64,000 nucleotides of DNA from Microbispora sp. H13382 (GTDB lineage: Bacteria; Actinomycetota; Actinomycetes; Streptosporangiales; Streptosporangiaceae), in the NCBI RefSeq assembly GCF_014161445.1, contig NZ_JABBXA010000017.1, positions 62,001 through 126,000 on the forward strand, given 5' to 3'. A program made the position numbers and the translations under genes. Below the pieces are notes generated by a model. The model had not been told where the DNA came from. It saw nothing but the letters and a program-made list of their open reading frames with translations, and did no database searches. Positions 39,769 to 49,072 of the stretch are shown piece by piece (within the stretch, counting starts at the first letter, position 1; every line of letters begins with the position of its first letter).

Positions 39769-40539
39769 ATGCAGCTGTACGCGCGATCCGCCGGGAGCGG
39801 CCTGCCAGTCGTCCTGCTCCACGCGTTCCCCCTGTCCTCCGCGATGTGGCTCGCCCAGCGTGAGGGACTCGCGTCCGCCTGCCGCGTGATCACTCCGGAC
39901 CTGCGCGGCTTCGGCGGCACGATGCTCGGCGACGACGAGCCCTCGATCGACCTCATGGCCGACGACGTGGCCGGCCTGCTCGACCGGGAGGGCGTCGACC
40001 GTGCGGTGATCGGCGGCCTGTCCATGGGCGGCTACGTGGCGATGGCGCTGTGCCGCCGTCACCCGGACCGCGTACGCGGGCTGATCCTCGCCGGCACCAA
40101 GGCGCAGGCCGACCCCGAGCCGGCCCGGGCGAACAGGGAGCGCATCGCCGCCGCGGTCCTGGAAGGCGGCACGGACATCCTGGTGACCGAGTCGCTGCCC
40201 GCGATGGTCGGCGCGACCACCAAGGAGCGCAGGGGGATGGTCCTCGGGCGCGTGCGCGGGCTCGTCCAGGCGGCGCCGCCCGCGGCCGTCGCATGGGCCC
40301 AGCGGGCGATGGCGGCGCGGCCCGACGCGTTCGGCACGTTGCGGTCGCTGACGGTGCCCGCGCTGGTCGTCGTGGGCGACGAGGACGAGTTGTCGCCGAT
40401 CCCGGACGCCCGGGCGATGGTGGACGCCATCCCGCAGGCACGGCTCGCCGTCATCGAGAAGGCGGGCCACCTGTCCGCCATCGAGCAGCCGGAGGCGTTC
40501 AACCGGGTCGTCGCCGAGTTCGTCACGTCCCTCGGCTGA
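39769..40539 (+). CDS. Alpha/beta fold hydrolase
   Basis: 256 residues from the ATG at 39769. TACCGT six bases upstream fits a -10 for a leaderless message; an in-frame GTG at 39724 is less likely. Motifs are VVLLHAFPLSSAMW (oxyanion), GGLSMGGYVAMAL with the nucleophile Ser, GDEDELSPI (acid) and EKAGHLSAIEQPE (His). This resembles esterase/haloperoxidase-type enzymes. It faces the FilP-like gene, with a strong shared terminator. Confidence 0.88.
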   Translation: MQLYARSAGSGLPVVLLHAFPLSSAMWLAQREGLASACRVITPDLRGFGGTMLGDDEPSIDLMADDVAGLLDREGVDRAVIGGLSMGGYVAMALCRRHPDRVRGLILAGTKAQADPEPARANRERIAAAVLEGGTDILVTESLPAMVGATTKERRGMVLGRVRGLVQAAPPAAVAWAQRAMAARPDAFGTLRSLTVPALVVVGDEDELSPIPDARAMVDAIPQARLAVIEKAGHLSAIEQPEAFNRVVAEFVTSLG

Positions 40540-40581
40540 CCTGTCTCGGCCGGGTCCCCTCGGCCGGTCTCAGCGATATGA

Positions 40582-40616
40582 GAGCGGGGCCCGGCGCTTG
40601 GCGCCGGGCCCCGCTC
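40582..40616. terminator. Bidirectional terminator hairpin
   Basis: GAGCGGGGCCCGGCGC, loop TTG, then its exact complement: a perfect 16-bp stem between the converging hydrolase (ends 40539) and FilP-like gene (ends 40651). It is the strongest hairpin noticed in the window. Confidence 0.9.
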
Positions 40617-40650
40617 AGACAGCCGTCCAGACCCCCGAGTGTGCCGGTGG

Positions 40651-41952
40651 CTACTCCTGCCACCACTCCGCGTCATCGTCGCTCTTGGTGGAGCTGATCG
40701 GCTCGACGGCCGGCGTGGCGGGCACGGCCGGCTTCTCCGCGACCGGCGGAGCCGACAGGGCCGGCTTCGGCGGGGCCGCGGTGACGGGCGCCGGCTCCGA
40801 CTCCATGCCCGGCAGCGGGGCGCCGCCGAGCAGCTGGCGGAGCTGGGCGAGGTGGCTGGTGATGCTGTCGCGCTGGCGGGTGAGCTCGTCGACCTGGCGC
40901 TGCATCGCCGTACGGGTGCGCTCGGCCTCGTTCTTGGCCTCGGTCACGATCGTGTCGGCGCTGGACTTGGCGTCGGACACCAGCTGGTCGGCGTTCTTGC
41001 GGGCGTTGGCCAGCAGCTGCTTGGCGTGGGTGTCGGCCTCGCGGCGGGTCTGCTCCGCCTGCTGCGTGGCCTTGGCGGCCCGCTGCTCGGCGGTGGCGGC
41101 GCGCTGCTCGGCCTCGGCCACCAGCTTCTGGGTGTTGGCCTGGGCGGTGGCGTGCCGCTCGGCCTCCTGGCGCTCGGCCTCCTCGCGGCGGGCGGCGAGC
41201 TGGATCTCGAACTCCGCCTCGTCCTGGGCGCGCTTGGCCTCCGACTCCTCCAGGATCCGCTGCGCCTGGGCCCGCATCTCGTCGGCCTGGCGCTTGGCGG
41301 TGGTGAGAACCTCGTCGCGCTCGCGCTTGGTCGAGGCGCGCAGCTGGGCGACCTCGCGCTCCGTCGTGGTGCGCAGCTTGGCGATCTCGCGCTCGGCGTC
41401 CGCCCGCTTCTCCGCGACCTCGTGGTCGGCGGTGGCGCGGATCTTGGCGACCTCGCGCTCGGTGGTGGCGGTCAGCTCGTCGGCCTCGCGTCTGGCCGTC
41501 GAGCGGATCTCCTCGGCGTCGCGCTCGGCGCTGCTGCGCATCTCCTCGGCCTCGCGCACCGCGAGCGCCCGCTTCTCGGCCGCCTCGTTCTCCGCCGCCG
41601 CCCGCAGGTCGGCGGCGTCCACCTTCGCGGCGGCGCGAATCTCGTTCGCCTCCGACCTGGCCGCCTGGACGAGCTCGGTGGCCTGCTCCTCCGCCAGCCT
41701 GAGCAGCTGCTCGATGCGGGCGCCGAGACCGGAGTACGTCGGCCGCTCCTGCTCCTGCAACTGGCGCTGGGAGTCGGACAGCTCCCGCTGGAGGGCGCCG
41801 ACCTGTTCCTTCGCCTGACGCAGTTCGGTGTCGAGAGTCTTCAGGTGGTCGTGGACCTGGTGCCGGTCATAACCCCGGAGCACCACGTCGAATTCGCGAG
41901 ATGGAGCGTCCTCGAAGAAGTTGTTGAGCTGGGCGTCGATGTCGGACTGCAT
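40651..41952 (-). CDS. FilP/Scy-like coiled-coil cytoskeletal protein
   Basis: 433 residues. The N-terminus FDVVLRGYDRHQVHDHL resembles DivIVA/Scy starts. Residues 40-370 are an unbroken coiled coil rich in Ala, Glu and Arg (AEEQATELVQAARSEANEIR and many similar repeats). The tail is Pro/Ala-rich and ends DDDAEWWQE. In Streptomyces filP and scy lie beside the methylmalonyl-CoA epimerase gene, exactly as here. Such proteins build the polar-growth scaffold of hyphae. It is longer than FilP (about 310) and much shorter than Scy. Confidence 0.8.
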   Translation of the reverse strand: MQSDIDAQLNNFFEDAPSREFDVVLRGYDRHQVHDHLKTLDTELRQAKEQVGALQRELSDSQRQLQEQERPTYSGLGARIEQLLRLAEEQATELVQAARSEANEIRAAAKVDAADLRAAAENEAAEKRALAVREAEEMRSSAERDAEEIRSTARREADELTATTEREVAKIRATADHEVAEKRADAEREIAKLRTTTEREVAQLRASTKRERDEVLTTAKRQADEMRAQAQRILEESEAKRAQDEAEFEIQLAARREEAERQEAERHATAQANTQKLVAEAEQRAATAEQRAAKATQQAEQTRREADTHAKQLLANARKNADQLVSDAKSSADTIVTEAKNEAERTRTAMQRQVDELTRQRDSITSHLAQLRQLLGGAPLPGMESEPAPVTAAPPKPALSAPPVAEKPAVPATPAVEPISSTKSDDDAEWWQE

Positions 41953-42132
41953 GAGGCTCGATCCTGGTTGTCGAGACGGCTACAGGGGCCGGACGGGGGG
42001 TCGTTCCGAGGCGAGGAAGCCGGTGTGGCGTCCACGTCCGGTGGTACGCCAGCGTACTCCGGTACTGCCGCCTTGGAGGCCCCCTCCGACTTTCTGCGCG
42101 ACTTGTTACGTATGAACGTTTCTTGCGTTTGC

Positions 42133-42555
42133 CTAGCGCCTGGACGTCTCGACGAGCTCGGTGAGAACCCCTCCCACGTCCTTGGGATGCAGGAACGCGA
42201 TCGAGGCTCCCATCGACCCGTGCCTGGGCCGCTCGTCGATCAGGCGCACGCCCTTCGCCCCGATCTCCTCCAGGGCCTTGGTGACGTCCGCCACGCCGTA
42301 CCCGATATGATGCACGCCCTCGCCCCGCTTGGCGAGGAACCTGCCCACGGCGGTGTCGGGGTGCAGCGGTTCGAGGAGCTGGACGTACGACGCGCCCTGG
42401 TCGCCGTCGGCCACGTGCAACATGGCCTCCCGGACGCCCTGCTCCTCGTTCACCTCGCGGCTGACGACGGTCAGCCCGAAGACGGACTCGTAGAACTCGA
42501 TCTTCTCTTCCAGGTTGTGGCAGGCCACGCCCACGTGGTCGATTCGCAGCAGCAT
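42133..42555 (-). CDS. mce: Methylmalonyl-CoA epimerase
   Basis: 140 residues from the ATG at 42555, with GAAGGGAG upstream. It interconverts (S)- and (R)-methylmalonyl-CoA. The glyoxalase/VOC fold has the metal ligands in IDHVGVACHNLEEK, YVQLLEPL and GVHHIGYGV, with AFLHPKDVGGVLTELVE near the end. It is divergent from the thiolase gene and close to meaB, giving a propionate/branched-chain acyl-CoA group. Confidence 0.95.
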   Translation of the reverse strand: MLLRIDHVGVACHNLEEKIEFYESVFGLTVVSREVNEEQGVREAMLHVADGDQGASYVQLLEPLHPDTAVGRFLAKRGEGVHHIGYGVADVTKALEEIGAKGVRLIDERPRHGSMGASIAFLHPKDVGGVLTELVETSRR

Positions 42556-42648
42556 CGCCGTCTCCCTTCGCCGCGCCCGCTTCCGGGCGGCCGTACTACT
42601 CCTGGGTATGGTGACACCGTCGCCCCGATCTCGTAGTGGAGGGTCCCA

Positions 42649-43842
42649 ATGTCTGGTTCCGTCATCGTCGCCGGAGCACGCACACCGATCGGACGGCTCC
42701 TCGGCTCGCTCTCCGATCTGTCCGCCGTCGAGCTGGGCGGGATCGCGATCAAGGCCGCGCTGGAGCGTGCGGGTGTCTCCCCCGACCAGGTCCAGTACGT
42801 GATCATGGGACAGGTGCTCCAGGCCGGGGCCGGCCAGATCCCCTCGCGCCAGGCGGCGGTGAAGGCCGGCATCCCCATGACCGTGCCCTCCCTCACGATC
42901 AACAAGGTCTGCCTGTCGGGCCTGGACGCGATCGCCCTGGCCGACCAGCTCATCCGCGCGGGCGAGTTCGACGTCGTCGTCGCGGGCGGCATGGAGTCGA
43001 TGACCAACGCGCCGCACCTGCTGCCCGGCCTGCGCAAGGGCGTGAAGTACGGCAGCGCCGGGATCGTGGACGCGACGGCCCACGACGGGCTCACCGACGC
43101 GTTCGACCAGATCGCGATGGGCGAGTCCACCGAGCACCACAACGCCAGGCTCGGCCTGACCCGGGAGGAGCAGGACGAGTTCTCCGCGCGGTCGCACCAG
43201 CGCGCCGCCGAGGCGACGGAGAAGGGCCTGTTCGACGACGAGATCGTCCCGGTGCCGCTGCCGCAGCGCAAGGGTGACCCGGTGCTGTTCTCCGCCGACG
43301 AGGGCATCCGCAAGGACACCACGGTCGAGGTCCTGTCGAAGCTGCGCCCGGCGTTCACCAAGGACGGCACCATCACGGCCGGATCGGCCTCGCAGATCTC
43401 CGACGGCGCCGTCGCCGTGGTCGTGATGTCGAAGGCCAAGGCCGAGGAGCTGGGCCTCGAATGGCTGGCCGAGATCGGCGCGCACGGCAACGTGGCCGGC
43501 CCGGACAACTCGCTCCAGTCCCAGCCCGCCAACGCCATCAAGCAGGCGCTGGCCAAGCAGGGGCTGTCCGTCGACGACCTCGACCTGCTGGAGATCAACG
43601 AGGCGTTCGCCCAGGTCGTGCTGCAGTCGGCGAAGGAGCTCGGCGTCCCGCTCGACAAGGTCAACGTCAACGGCGGCGGCATCGCGCTCGGCCACCCGAT
43701 CGGCGCGTCCGGCGCCCGGATCGTGCTGACCCTGGCCCACGAGCTGAACAGGCGCGGCGGCGGCCTCGGCGCGGCCGGCCTGTGCGGCGGCGGCGGCCAA
43801 GGTGACGCGCTCATCATCCGGGTGCCCGCGCCCGGCGCCTGA
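42649..43842 (+). CDS. Acetyl-CoA acetyltransferase (thiolase)
   Basis: 397 residues from the ATG at 42649, with GGAGGG upstream. The acyl-accepting Cys88 lies in [12 protein letters not shown]. The histidine motif is [18 protein letters not shown], and the second catalytic Cys is in [11 protein letters not shown]. It condenses or cleaves acetoacetyl-CoA. The order epimerase-thiolase-meaB is conserved in actinomycetes. Confidence 0.95.
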   Translation: MSGSVIVAGARTPIGRLLGSLSDLSAVELGGIAIKAALERAGVSPDQVQYVIMGQVLQAGAGQIPSRQAAVKAGIPMTVPSLTINKVCLSGLDAIALADQLIRAGEFDVVVAGGMESMTNAPHLLPGLRKGVKYGSAGIVDATAHDGLTDAFDQIAMGESTEHHNARLGLTREEQDEFSARSHQRAAEATEKGLFDDEIVPVPLPQRKGDPVLFSADEGIRKDTTVEVLSKLRPAFTKDGTITAGSASQISDGAVAVVVMSKAKAEELGLEWLAEIGAHGNVAGPDNSLQSQPANAIKQALAKQGLSVDDLDLLEINEAFAQVVLQSAKELGVPLDKVNVNGGGIALGHPIGASGARIVLTLAHELNRRGGGLGAAGLCGGGGQGDALIIRVPAPGA

Positions 43843-43854
43843 GCGGAGCCGTAC

Positions 43855-44871
43855 GTGGACGTCCGTGAGCTCGTCGGGCAGGCGCGGCGGGGACGGCCGC
43901 GCGCGGTGGCGCGGCTGATCTCGCTGGTGGAGAACGCCGTGGAGAACGCCGTGGAGAACGCGGCCGACACCAAGGGGCATGCCGGGGGAGACCAGGCGGG
44001 AGCCGCGGCGGCGAGCCGTGCCCTGCGCGAGGCGATGGCCGAGCTGGCCACCGGCGCCGCCCGGCCGTACAGCGCCCGGGTCATCGGCCTGACCGGCTCT
44101 CCCGGCGTCGGCAAGTCGACCTCGACCGGCATGCTCATCCGGGCGTTCCGCAGGCGCGGCAGCAGGGTGGGGGTGCTGGCGGTCGACCCGTCCAGCCCGT
44201 TCACCGGCGGCGCCCTGCTCGGCGATCGCGTACGCATGCAGGACCACGCGACCGACCCCGACGTCTTCATCCGCAGCATGTCGAGCCGGGGACACCTCGG
44301 TGGGCTCGCGTGGGCCACGCCGCAGGCGCTGCGCGTGCTGGAGGCCGCCGGGTGCGACGTGATCCTCGTCGAGACGGTCGGCGTCGGGCAGGCCGAGGTG
44401 GACATCGCCCGCCTGGCCGACACGACCGTCGTCATCCTCGCTCCGGGCATGGGCGACGGCGTGCAGGCCGCCAAGGCGGGCATCCTCGAGGTCGCCGACG
44501 TCCTGGTGGTGAACAAGGCCGACCGCGACGGCGTCCAGGCGACCGTGCGGGAGCTGCGGAACATGACGGGCCTGATCGAGACGGCGTGGCGGCCCCCGAT
44601 CGTCACGACCGTCGCCTCCAGGGGCGAGGGCGCCGAAGACCTGCTGGCCGCGCTGGACAAGCACCAGGCATACCTGGAGGAGTCCGGCGAGGCCCGCAGG
44701 CGGCGGCTGGCCCGGGCCCGCGACGAGATCGAGGCCATCGCGCTGGCCCAGCTCCGGTCGCGCTTCGCCGTGCTCCACGGGGACCGCCTCGACGCGCTCG
44801 CCGAGCGGCTGCTCGGCGCCGAGACCGACCCCTACGCCGCCGCCGACGACCTCATCGCCGCGCTGCGCTGA
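43855..44871 (+). CDS. meaB: MeaB GTPase chaperone of B12-dependent mutase
   Basis: 338 residues from a GTG at 43855, 12 bases after the thiolase stop. It is a G3E GTPase that loads and protects adenosylcobalamin in methylmalonyl-CoA mutase. The P-loop is GLTGSPGVGKSTS, followed by AVDPSSPFTGGALLGDRVRM, VETVGVGQAEVDIA and the base motif NKAD. Residues 25-36 are a recent triplication of VENA (12-bp DNA repeats at 43927-43962). Confidence 0.95.
   Translation: MDVRELVGQARRGRPRAVARLISLVENAVENAVENAADTKGHAGGDQAGAAAASRALREAMAELATGAARPYSARVIGLTGSPGVGKSTSTGMLIRAFRRRGSRVGVLAVDPSSPFTGGALLGDRVRMQDHATDPDVFIRSMSSRGHLGGLAWATPQALRVLEAAGCDVILVETVGVGQAEVDIARLADTTVVILAPGMGDGVQAAKAGILEVADVLVVNKADRDGVQATVRELRNMTGLIETAWRPPIVTTVASRGEGAEDLLAALDKHQAYLEESGEARRRRLARARDEIEAIALAQLRSRFAVLHGDRLDALAERLLGAETDPYAAADDLIAALR
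43927..43962 (+). repeat. Three 12-bp tandem repeats in meaB
   Basis: GTGGAGAACGCC occurs twice exactly, then once as GTGGAGAACGCG, adding four residues per unit to an N-terminal helix. The frame is kept. Confidence 0.9.
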
Positions 44872-44926
44872 GCCAACCGGCCCAAGGCCCTGCCCGTACG
44901 GCTCTCGCGTCACGGCGGCCGACGGG

Positions 44927-45649
44927 TCAGGGCTCGCCGGCGTACTTGACCGTGATCGTCGTGAAGCCGAGGGACTTCAGCATGCCCTCCAGCATGGCCT
45001 TGGCGTTCTGATCCGCCCGGGAGCGCAGGTCGCTGGCGGCGGCCGCCTCCTCGATCTTGCCTTCGGCCAGCACGTAGAGCTCCTGCTGGTTCTGCGGGGA
45101 CGACGACAGGAAGTCGGAGATCCGGTCGAAGATGCCCCGCTCCTGTGCGAAGACGTACGACCGCTTGTTGTCGAGGTTGGGCTTCTCCAGCTCGGCGTGC
45201 GGCAGCCGCACGGTCACGGTCGTGCGGTCGGGGGAGACCGTGAAGGCGTCCTTGGGCAGGGCGGAGAAGTCCACGTAGGCGTCCACGTTCCCGGCTCCAA
45301 CGAAGAGCGTGCGGGAGCCCTTGATCGCGTCGGGCAGGAACTTCGCGTCCTTCTCCAGGTCGACGATGACCTGGAAGTTGCCGGTCGCGGCCTCGAAGCG
45401 GCTCAGGTTCTGCACCGACCGGAGCAGCGCGGGGCCGCTGCGATCGATGGTCTGCTCGCCCAGCGGGTTGAGCCAGGACCAGGTCAGCCGGGCGCCGACC
45501 ACGAGCAGCAGGACCACGAACAGCAGGCCGGCGAGCACCCGCCAGCCGCGCCGGGGGCGGCGTGCGGGGGGCCCGGCGCTCGCCGTGGCGTCGGTGGCGG
45601 CGGCGCCGGAGTCGGCCGGCGCGAACGAGGGACGGGTCTGACGGTCCAC
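44927..45649 (-). CDS. DUF4230 family single-pass membrane protein
   Basis: 240 residues from a GTG at 45649. A Pro/Ala/Arg-rich N-terminus (1-33) leads to one transmembrane helix (VLAGLLFVVLLLVVGARL). The extracellular domain has ALLRSVQNLSRFEAATGNFQ, VDFSALPKDAF and DNKRSYVFAQERGIFDRI, with a C-terminal SLGFTTITVKYAGEP. This matches DUF4230 as remembered. Function is unknown. It converges on meaB, with 55 bp between the stops. Confidence 0.8.
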   Translation of the reverse strand: MDRQTRPSFAPADSGAAATDATASAGPPARRPRRGWRVLAGLLFVVLLLVVGARLTWSWLNPLGEQTIDRSGPALLRSVQNLSRFEAATGNFQVIVDLEKDAKFLPDAIKGSRTLFVGAGNVDAYVDFSALPKDAFTVSPDRTTVTVRLPHAELEKPNLDNKRSYVFAQERGIFDRISDFLSSSPQNQQELYVLAEGKIEEAAAASDLRSRADQNAKAMLEGMLKSLGFTTITVKYAGEP

Positions 45650-46006
45650 GGCGGAAATCTTCCCGGTATTTCCGCCCTCTCACTCATCGCAAGATCGATT
45701 CTGCCGAGAAGCCCTGCTTCGGCCCTCCGAAACCCGTCTTTCGCCCGGGCCGTGCGCCGTACGCCGCCCCACCGGTCCCGCGCCATACGCCGCCCCGCCG
45801 GTCCCGTGCCGGACGCCGCGCGTCTCCGGGCGCGCTCCGGGGCGGGGCCGGAGGCCGGTGCGCCCGGCTCTGCGGGTGTGCCCGACCCTTCATGTTGGGC
45901 CCGCAGCGTGCCGTCCACCTCCGCGCGCTCCGGGGCGGGGCCCGGAGTTGGTGGCGTCGGTGCCGCTCGTCGCGCGGTGCCTGCCGTCCCCACGGTGGGG
46001 CCGGCG
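45650..46006. other. GC-rich intergenic stretch with direct repeats
   Basis: No gene is supported. A 26-bp unit (TACGCCGCCCCACCGGTCCC onward) occurs twice in tandem with few changes at 45760-45811. GCGCGCTCCGGGGCGGGGCC occurs at 45830-45849 and again at 45923-45942. It may be decayed or regulatory DNA; no promoter was identified for the DUF4230 gene. Confidence 0.6.
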
Positions 46007-48100
46007 TCATGAGGCGGGGGCCAGGAGCGCGCCGGGTACGCCGGTCACACCGGGGTCCTCCTGCGCGTCCTCCTGGAGGTCCGCCTCGCGGGCGCCGGTG
46101 GCGTCCCCAGTGGCGGGCCGGGCACGGTCGGTGCGTCCGCCGTCGTGCACGGGACGCCGGTCCTTCCCCGCACCCCCGGGGGCGCCACCAGAGGCATGGC
46201 CGGAGGCGCCGCCGTGACCGGGGAGGCGCTCCGGCCGGGCGCGCCGCCCGCCCCGCCCGTCGTCCGCGCCCTGGCCGCCGTTTCCCCGAGGTCCTCCCGT
46301 CCGGCCGAGGCCGCCCTGCCCCGACGGCCGCCCGCGGTCCGGGGTGTTCTCCCGGCCCTGCGTCCCTCCCTGACCTCCTCCCTGCGCCGCCGGGCCGCCG
46401 GGCTGGAGGCGGCCGGGCATGCTCGGGACGGGTGACGGGCTCGCGCCGGGCTCGCCCGGCCGATAGGGGGGCGGCGTGTCCCCGGGCCTGCCGGTCCTTC
46501 CGGGCCGCCAGGGGTGCGGCGACCGGCCCCGGCCGCGGGACCAGGGGTCGTCTCTCCGGGCGCCTTCGCCGCCCGGCATGTCCCACGACCCCGGACCACC
46601 CTGGCCCGTCGAACCCTGGCCCGTCGAACCCTGGCCCGCGGGGCTCGCGGTGGGAGGAGACGGCCACGCGGGAACGGACGGGCTCGGGCCGGTCCACCCC
46701 ATACCGGTTCCGCCGGCGCCCGGGTCCGCGCCGCGCTCCCAGCCGGGCTCCGGGTCGACCGGCACGCCGGTGGCGACGGCCGTACCCGGATAGGTCGGCT
46801 CGACCGGATAGTTCGGCGCGTACGCGGGGGTGGGGCTCGCCGGATAGGCCGTCGCCACGGGGCCGGCGGGCCGGGAGCCGCCGCCGAAGTGCTTGGCCTG
46901 CAGCCCGCAGGAGACGAAGTCGGAGTAGAACATGCGCAGCCAGTCGTGCCGCTGGGCCTCGGTCAGCTCGGAGAACCAGACGGAGGCCTGGTGGTGCTCG
47001 CGCAGCGGTCCGCCGGGCAGCGAGGTGCCCCGCAGCCAGGCGACGACGATGCCCCGGTAGCCCGCGGCCACGGTTCCCGGGCACGGGCGGGCCAGGCGGT
47101 CGAGGAACTCGACGGCCGCCCGCTGGGCGTACCCGGACCCGAGGTCGTCGATGTGGACGACGACCACCTCCGGCCCTGCCGGGTCCTCCTCGCCGTACGC
47201 CCGCTGCTCCACCCGGCGGAAGGCGGCCGGTGTCCCGTTCAGGCGCATCGCGAGCGCGGTGAACACGGTGGCGAGCTCGGCCAGGCCCCCGCGCAGAGCC
47301 GGATGCACGCACACGCTGATCGGCCATTCCTGACACACCAGGCGTTCGCTCACGGGCATCGTCCGCGGCACGGTGACGAGCCGGGCCGCGCCGGTCCCCG
47401 CGGCCAGGACGGCGATCACCGCGGCGGCCAGCGCCAGCGTCCGCCGGGTCACCAGGGCCACCCAGCCGAGGAGCAGCGCGGTGCTGAGGCCCAGCAGCCA
47501 GAGCGTCTGGTCCGTGTACGCGGTCTCGCTGACGCCCGCGATCAGGTCGTACGGCTCACCCGTGGCGGGGGTGAGCCGGTCGGCCCAGTTGGGCCCGGTG
47601 GCCAGCCAGGTGAACAGCCCGTAGGTGCCGGCGCCCGCGATCAGCGGGACGACGACGACCGGCACGAGCCAGCCCAGGATCCAGCCGACCACGACGTACA
47701 GCCCCAGCCCGGCGACGGACATCGCGAGACCGCCGGGCAGCAGCGGCCCGCCCTGCCCGGTCAGCGCGGCGCGCAGCCCGAGCAGCAGCACGGTCGCCCC
47801 GAAGGAGCCAGTGACGACCGCGATGATCGACAGCGGCGCCCGTGCGGCCCGCCACGGCGTCAGGACGCGGCCCCGCTCGGCGCGGCGCCTGCGGAACGCG
47901 ACCCAGGCCGCGAACGCGGCTCCGAGCGGTCCCGTCAGGCGCAGCGAGCCGATGACGGCCGCCACTATGTCATCCCAGTCCATGAAACCGGGAATGAGGA
48001 CGCTCCACGCGGCGACGAGCGCCAGCACGAGCAGCACGGTCGCCGCGACCAGCGCGCCGTGTCTCAGCTCACCGCGTGAACCGCCCCTATGCTCACCCAC
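46007..48100 (-). CDS. Large membrane protein with disordered C-terminal tail (DUF7224-like)
   Basis: About 697 residues from a GTG at 48100; the start is uncertain and an ATG at 48145 is in frame. Residues 1-240 hold about six transmembrane helices. A soluble part follows with SERLVCQEWPISVCVHPALR, VVVVHIDDLGSGYAQRAAVE and WLRMFYSDFVSCGLQA, recalling DUF7224 proteins (weak, remembered). The last 290 residues are Pro/Gly/Arg-rich and disordered, including 15-bp DNA repeats giving GQGST units near 46600-46640. No transporter motifs. Function unknown. Confidence 0.6.
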   Translation of the reverse strand: MGEHRGGSRGELRHGALVAATVLLVLALVAAWSVLIPGFMDWDDIVAAVIGSLRLTGPLGAAFAAWVAFRRRRAERGRVLTPWRAARAPLSIIAVVTGSFGATVLLLGLRAALTGQGGPLLPGGLAMSVAGLGLYVVVGWILGWLVPVVVVPLIAGAGTYGLFTWLATGPNWADRLTPATGEPYDLIAGVSETAYTDQTLWLLGLSTALLLGWVALVTRRTLALAAAVIAVLAAGTGAARLVTVPRTMPVSERLVCQEWPISVCVHPALRGGLAELATVFTALAMRLNGTPAAFRRVEQRAYGEEDPAGPEVVVVHIDDLGSGYAQRAAVEFLDRLARPCPGTVAAGYRGIVVAWLRGTSLPGGPLREHHQASVWFSELTEAQRHDWLRMFYSDFVSCGLQAKHFGGGSRPAGPVATAYPASPTPAYAPNYPVEPTYPGTAVATGVPVDPEPGWERGADPGAGGTGMGWTGPSPSVPAWPSPPTASPAGQGSTGQGSTGQGGPGSWDMPGGEGARRDDPWSRGRGRSPHPWRPGRTGRPGDTPPPYRPGEPGASPSPVPSMPGRLQPGGPAAQGGGQGGTQGRENTPDRGRPSGQGGLGRTGGPRGNGGQGADDGRGGRRARPERLPGHGGASGHASGGAPGGAGKDRRPVHDGGRTDRARPATGDATGAREADLQEDAQEDPGVTGVPGALLAPAS

Positions 48101-48526
48101 AGTAGGGCGCGGCCCATGGCCACGCCGCCGAAGTCCGGCGCGCATGCGGCGCCGGGACAGCGATGCTGTCCATTGAGAATCTCCCCCGTGTCTGTGTGAG
48201 CGGTGCGCGAACCGACGCCGTTCCCCGTGGCGCTGGTTCGCCGGCCGGCATCGCCTCGCCCGCCGTCGGACGCGTCCCCGCGGACCCCCCTTGCCCCGGC
48301 GGGACCACCCCGGATACCTGGGCGGCCGCGCGAGGCAAGCTCCGCGAGACGTCCTCTAGCAGACGGGGTTCCCCGTGCCGCCGGGTTTGCCGCCGCCTCA
48401 CCTTTCGACGTGGCAACCATAACGGAGCGTGACCCTGACGGGGGGAGTTCTGGGGTCAAGGAATGAATCCGGTTACGCTCGGTGCGCCGGTAGATCTTGG
48501 TCGGCGTCGCGCTACCGTATATCGCT
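48101..48526. other. Intergenic region between divergent genes
   Basis: Several open frames cross this stretch on both strands but none has a ribosome-binding site, GC3 pattern or recognisable product. Near its right end CGGTAG (48488-48493) and CTACCG (48512-48517) form an inverted repeat whose right arm includes TACCGT, a -10-like box 8 bases before the MarR start. Confidence 0.5.
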
Positions 48527-49072
48527 GTGTCCGTTCCGCCCAGCTCAGAGCCGCCGCCCACGGGTGGCCCCCGGCCGCTCAAGCTCCCGTTCGACCCGAT
48601 CGAGCGGGCGGCCGAGACCTGGCGTTCGACGTTCGGGCCGTCGTCCGCCATGGCCGCCGTCACTTCGATCATGAGAGCCCATCAGATCCTGCTGGCGCAA
48701 CTGGACACGCTGCTCAAGCCGTACGACCTGACCTTCGCCAGGTATGAGGCCCTCGTGCTGCTCACGTTCAGCCGGGCCGGATCGCTGCCGCTGTCGAAGA
48801 TCGGCGAGCGGCTGATGGTGCACCCCACGAGCGTGACCAACACGGTGGACCGCCTCGAACGGGCCGGCCTGGTCCGCCGCATGCGCAACCCGCGGGACGG
48901 CCGCGGCGTGCTCGCCGAGATCACCGACGAGGGCCGGGACATCGTACGGCGGGCCACGGCCGACCTGATGAACGCGGGTTTCTGCATGGGCATGTACGAC
49001 GACGCCGAGCTCGGCGAGATGTTCGGCCTGCTCAGGACCCTGCGCGTCGCCGCGGGCGACTTCAGCCCCTGA
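48527..49072 (+). CDS. MarR-family regulator, AbsC-like
   Basis: 181 residues from a GTG at 48527, probably leaderless (TACCGT at 48513-48518). The winged helix-turn-helix covers about residues 50-135: LTFARYEALVLLTFSRAGSL, IGERLMVHPTSVTNTVDRL and the wing NPRDGRGVLAEIT. An N-terminal LKLPFDPIERAAETW and C-terminal LLRTLRVAAGDF match, from memory, AbsC of Streptomyces coelicolor (SCO5405), which controls zinc uptake and antibiotics. The gene position also agrees. Its stop overlaps that of the converging hydrolase by 11 bp. Confidence 0.85.
   Translation: MSVPPSSEPPPTGGPRPLKLPFDPIERAAETWRSTFGPSSAMAAVTSIMRAHQILLAQLDTLLKPYDLTFARYEALVLLTFSRAGSLPLSKIGERLMVHPTSVTNTVDRLERAGLVRRMRNPRDGRGVLAEITDEGRDIVRRATADLMNAGFCMGMYDDAELGEMFGLLRTLRVAAGDFSP

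Noticed and set aside
48163-48432. 89-codon plus-strand frame (MLSIENLPRVCVSG)
   Set aside because: No ribosome-binding site, poor codon pattern and competing frames of equal length on the other strand.
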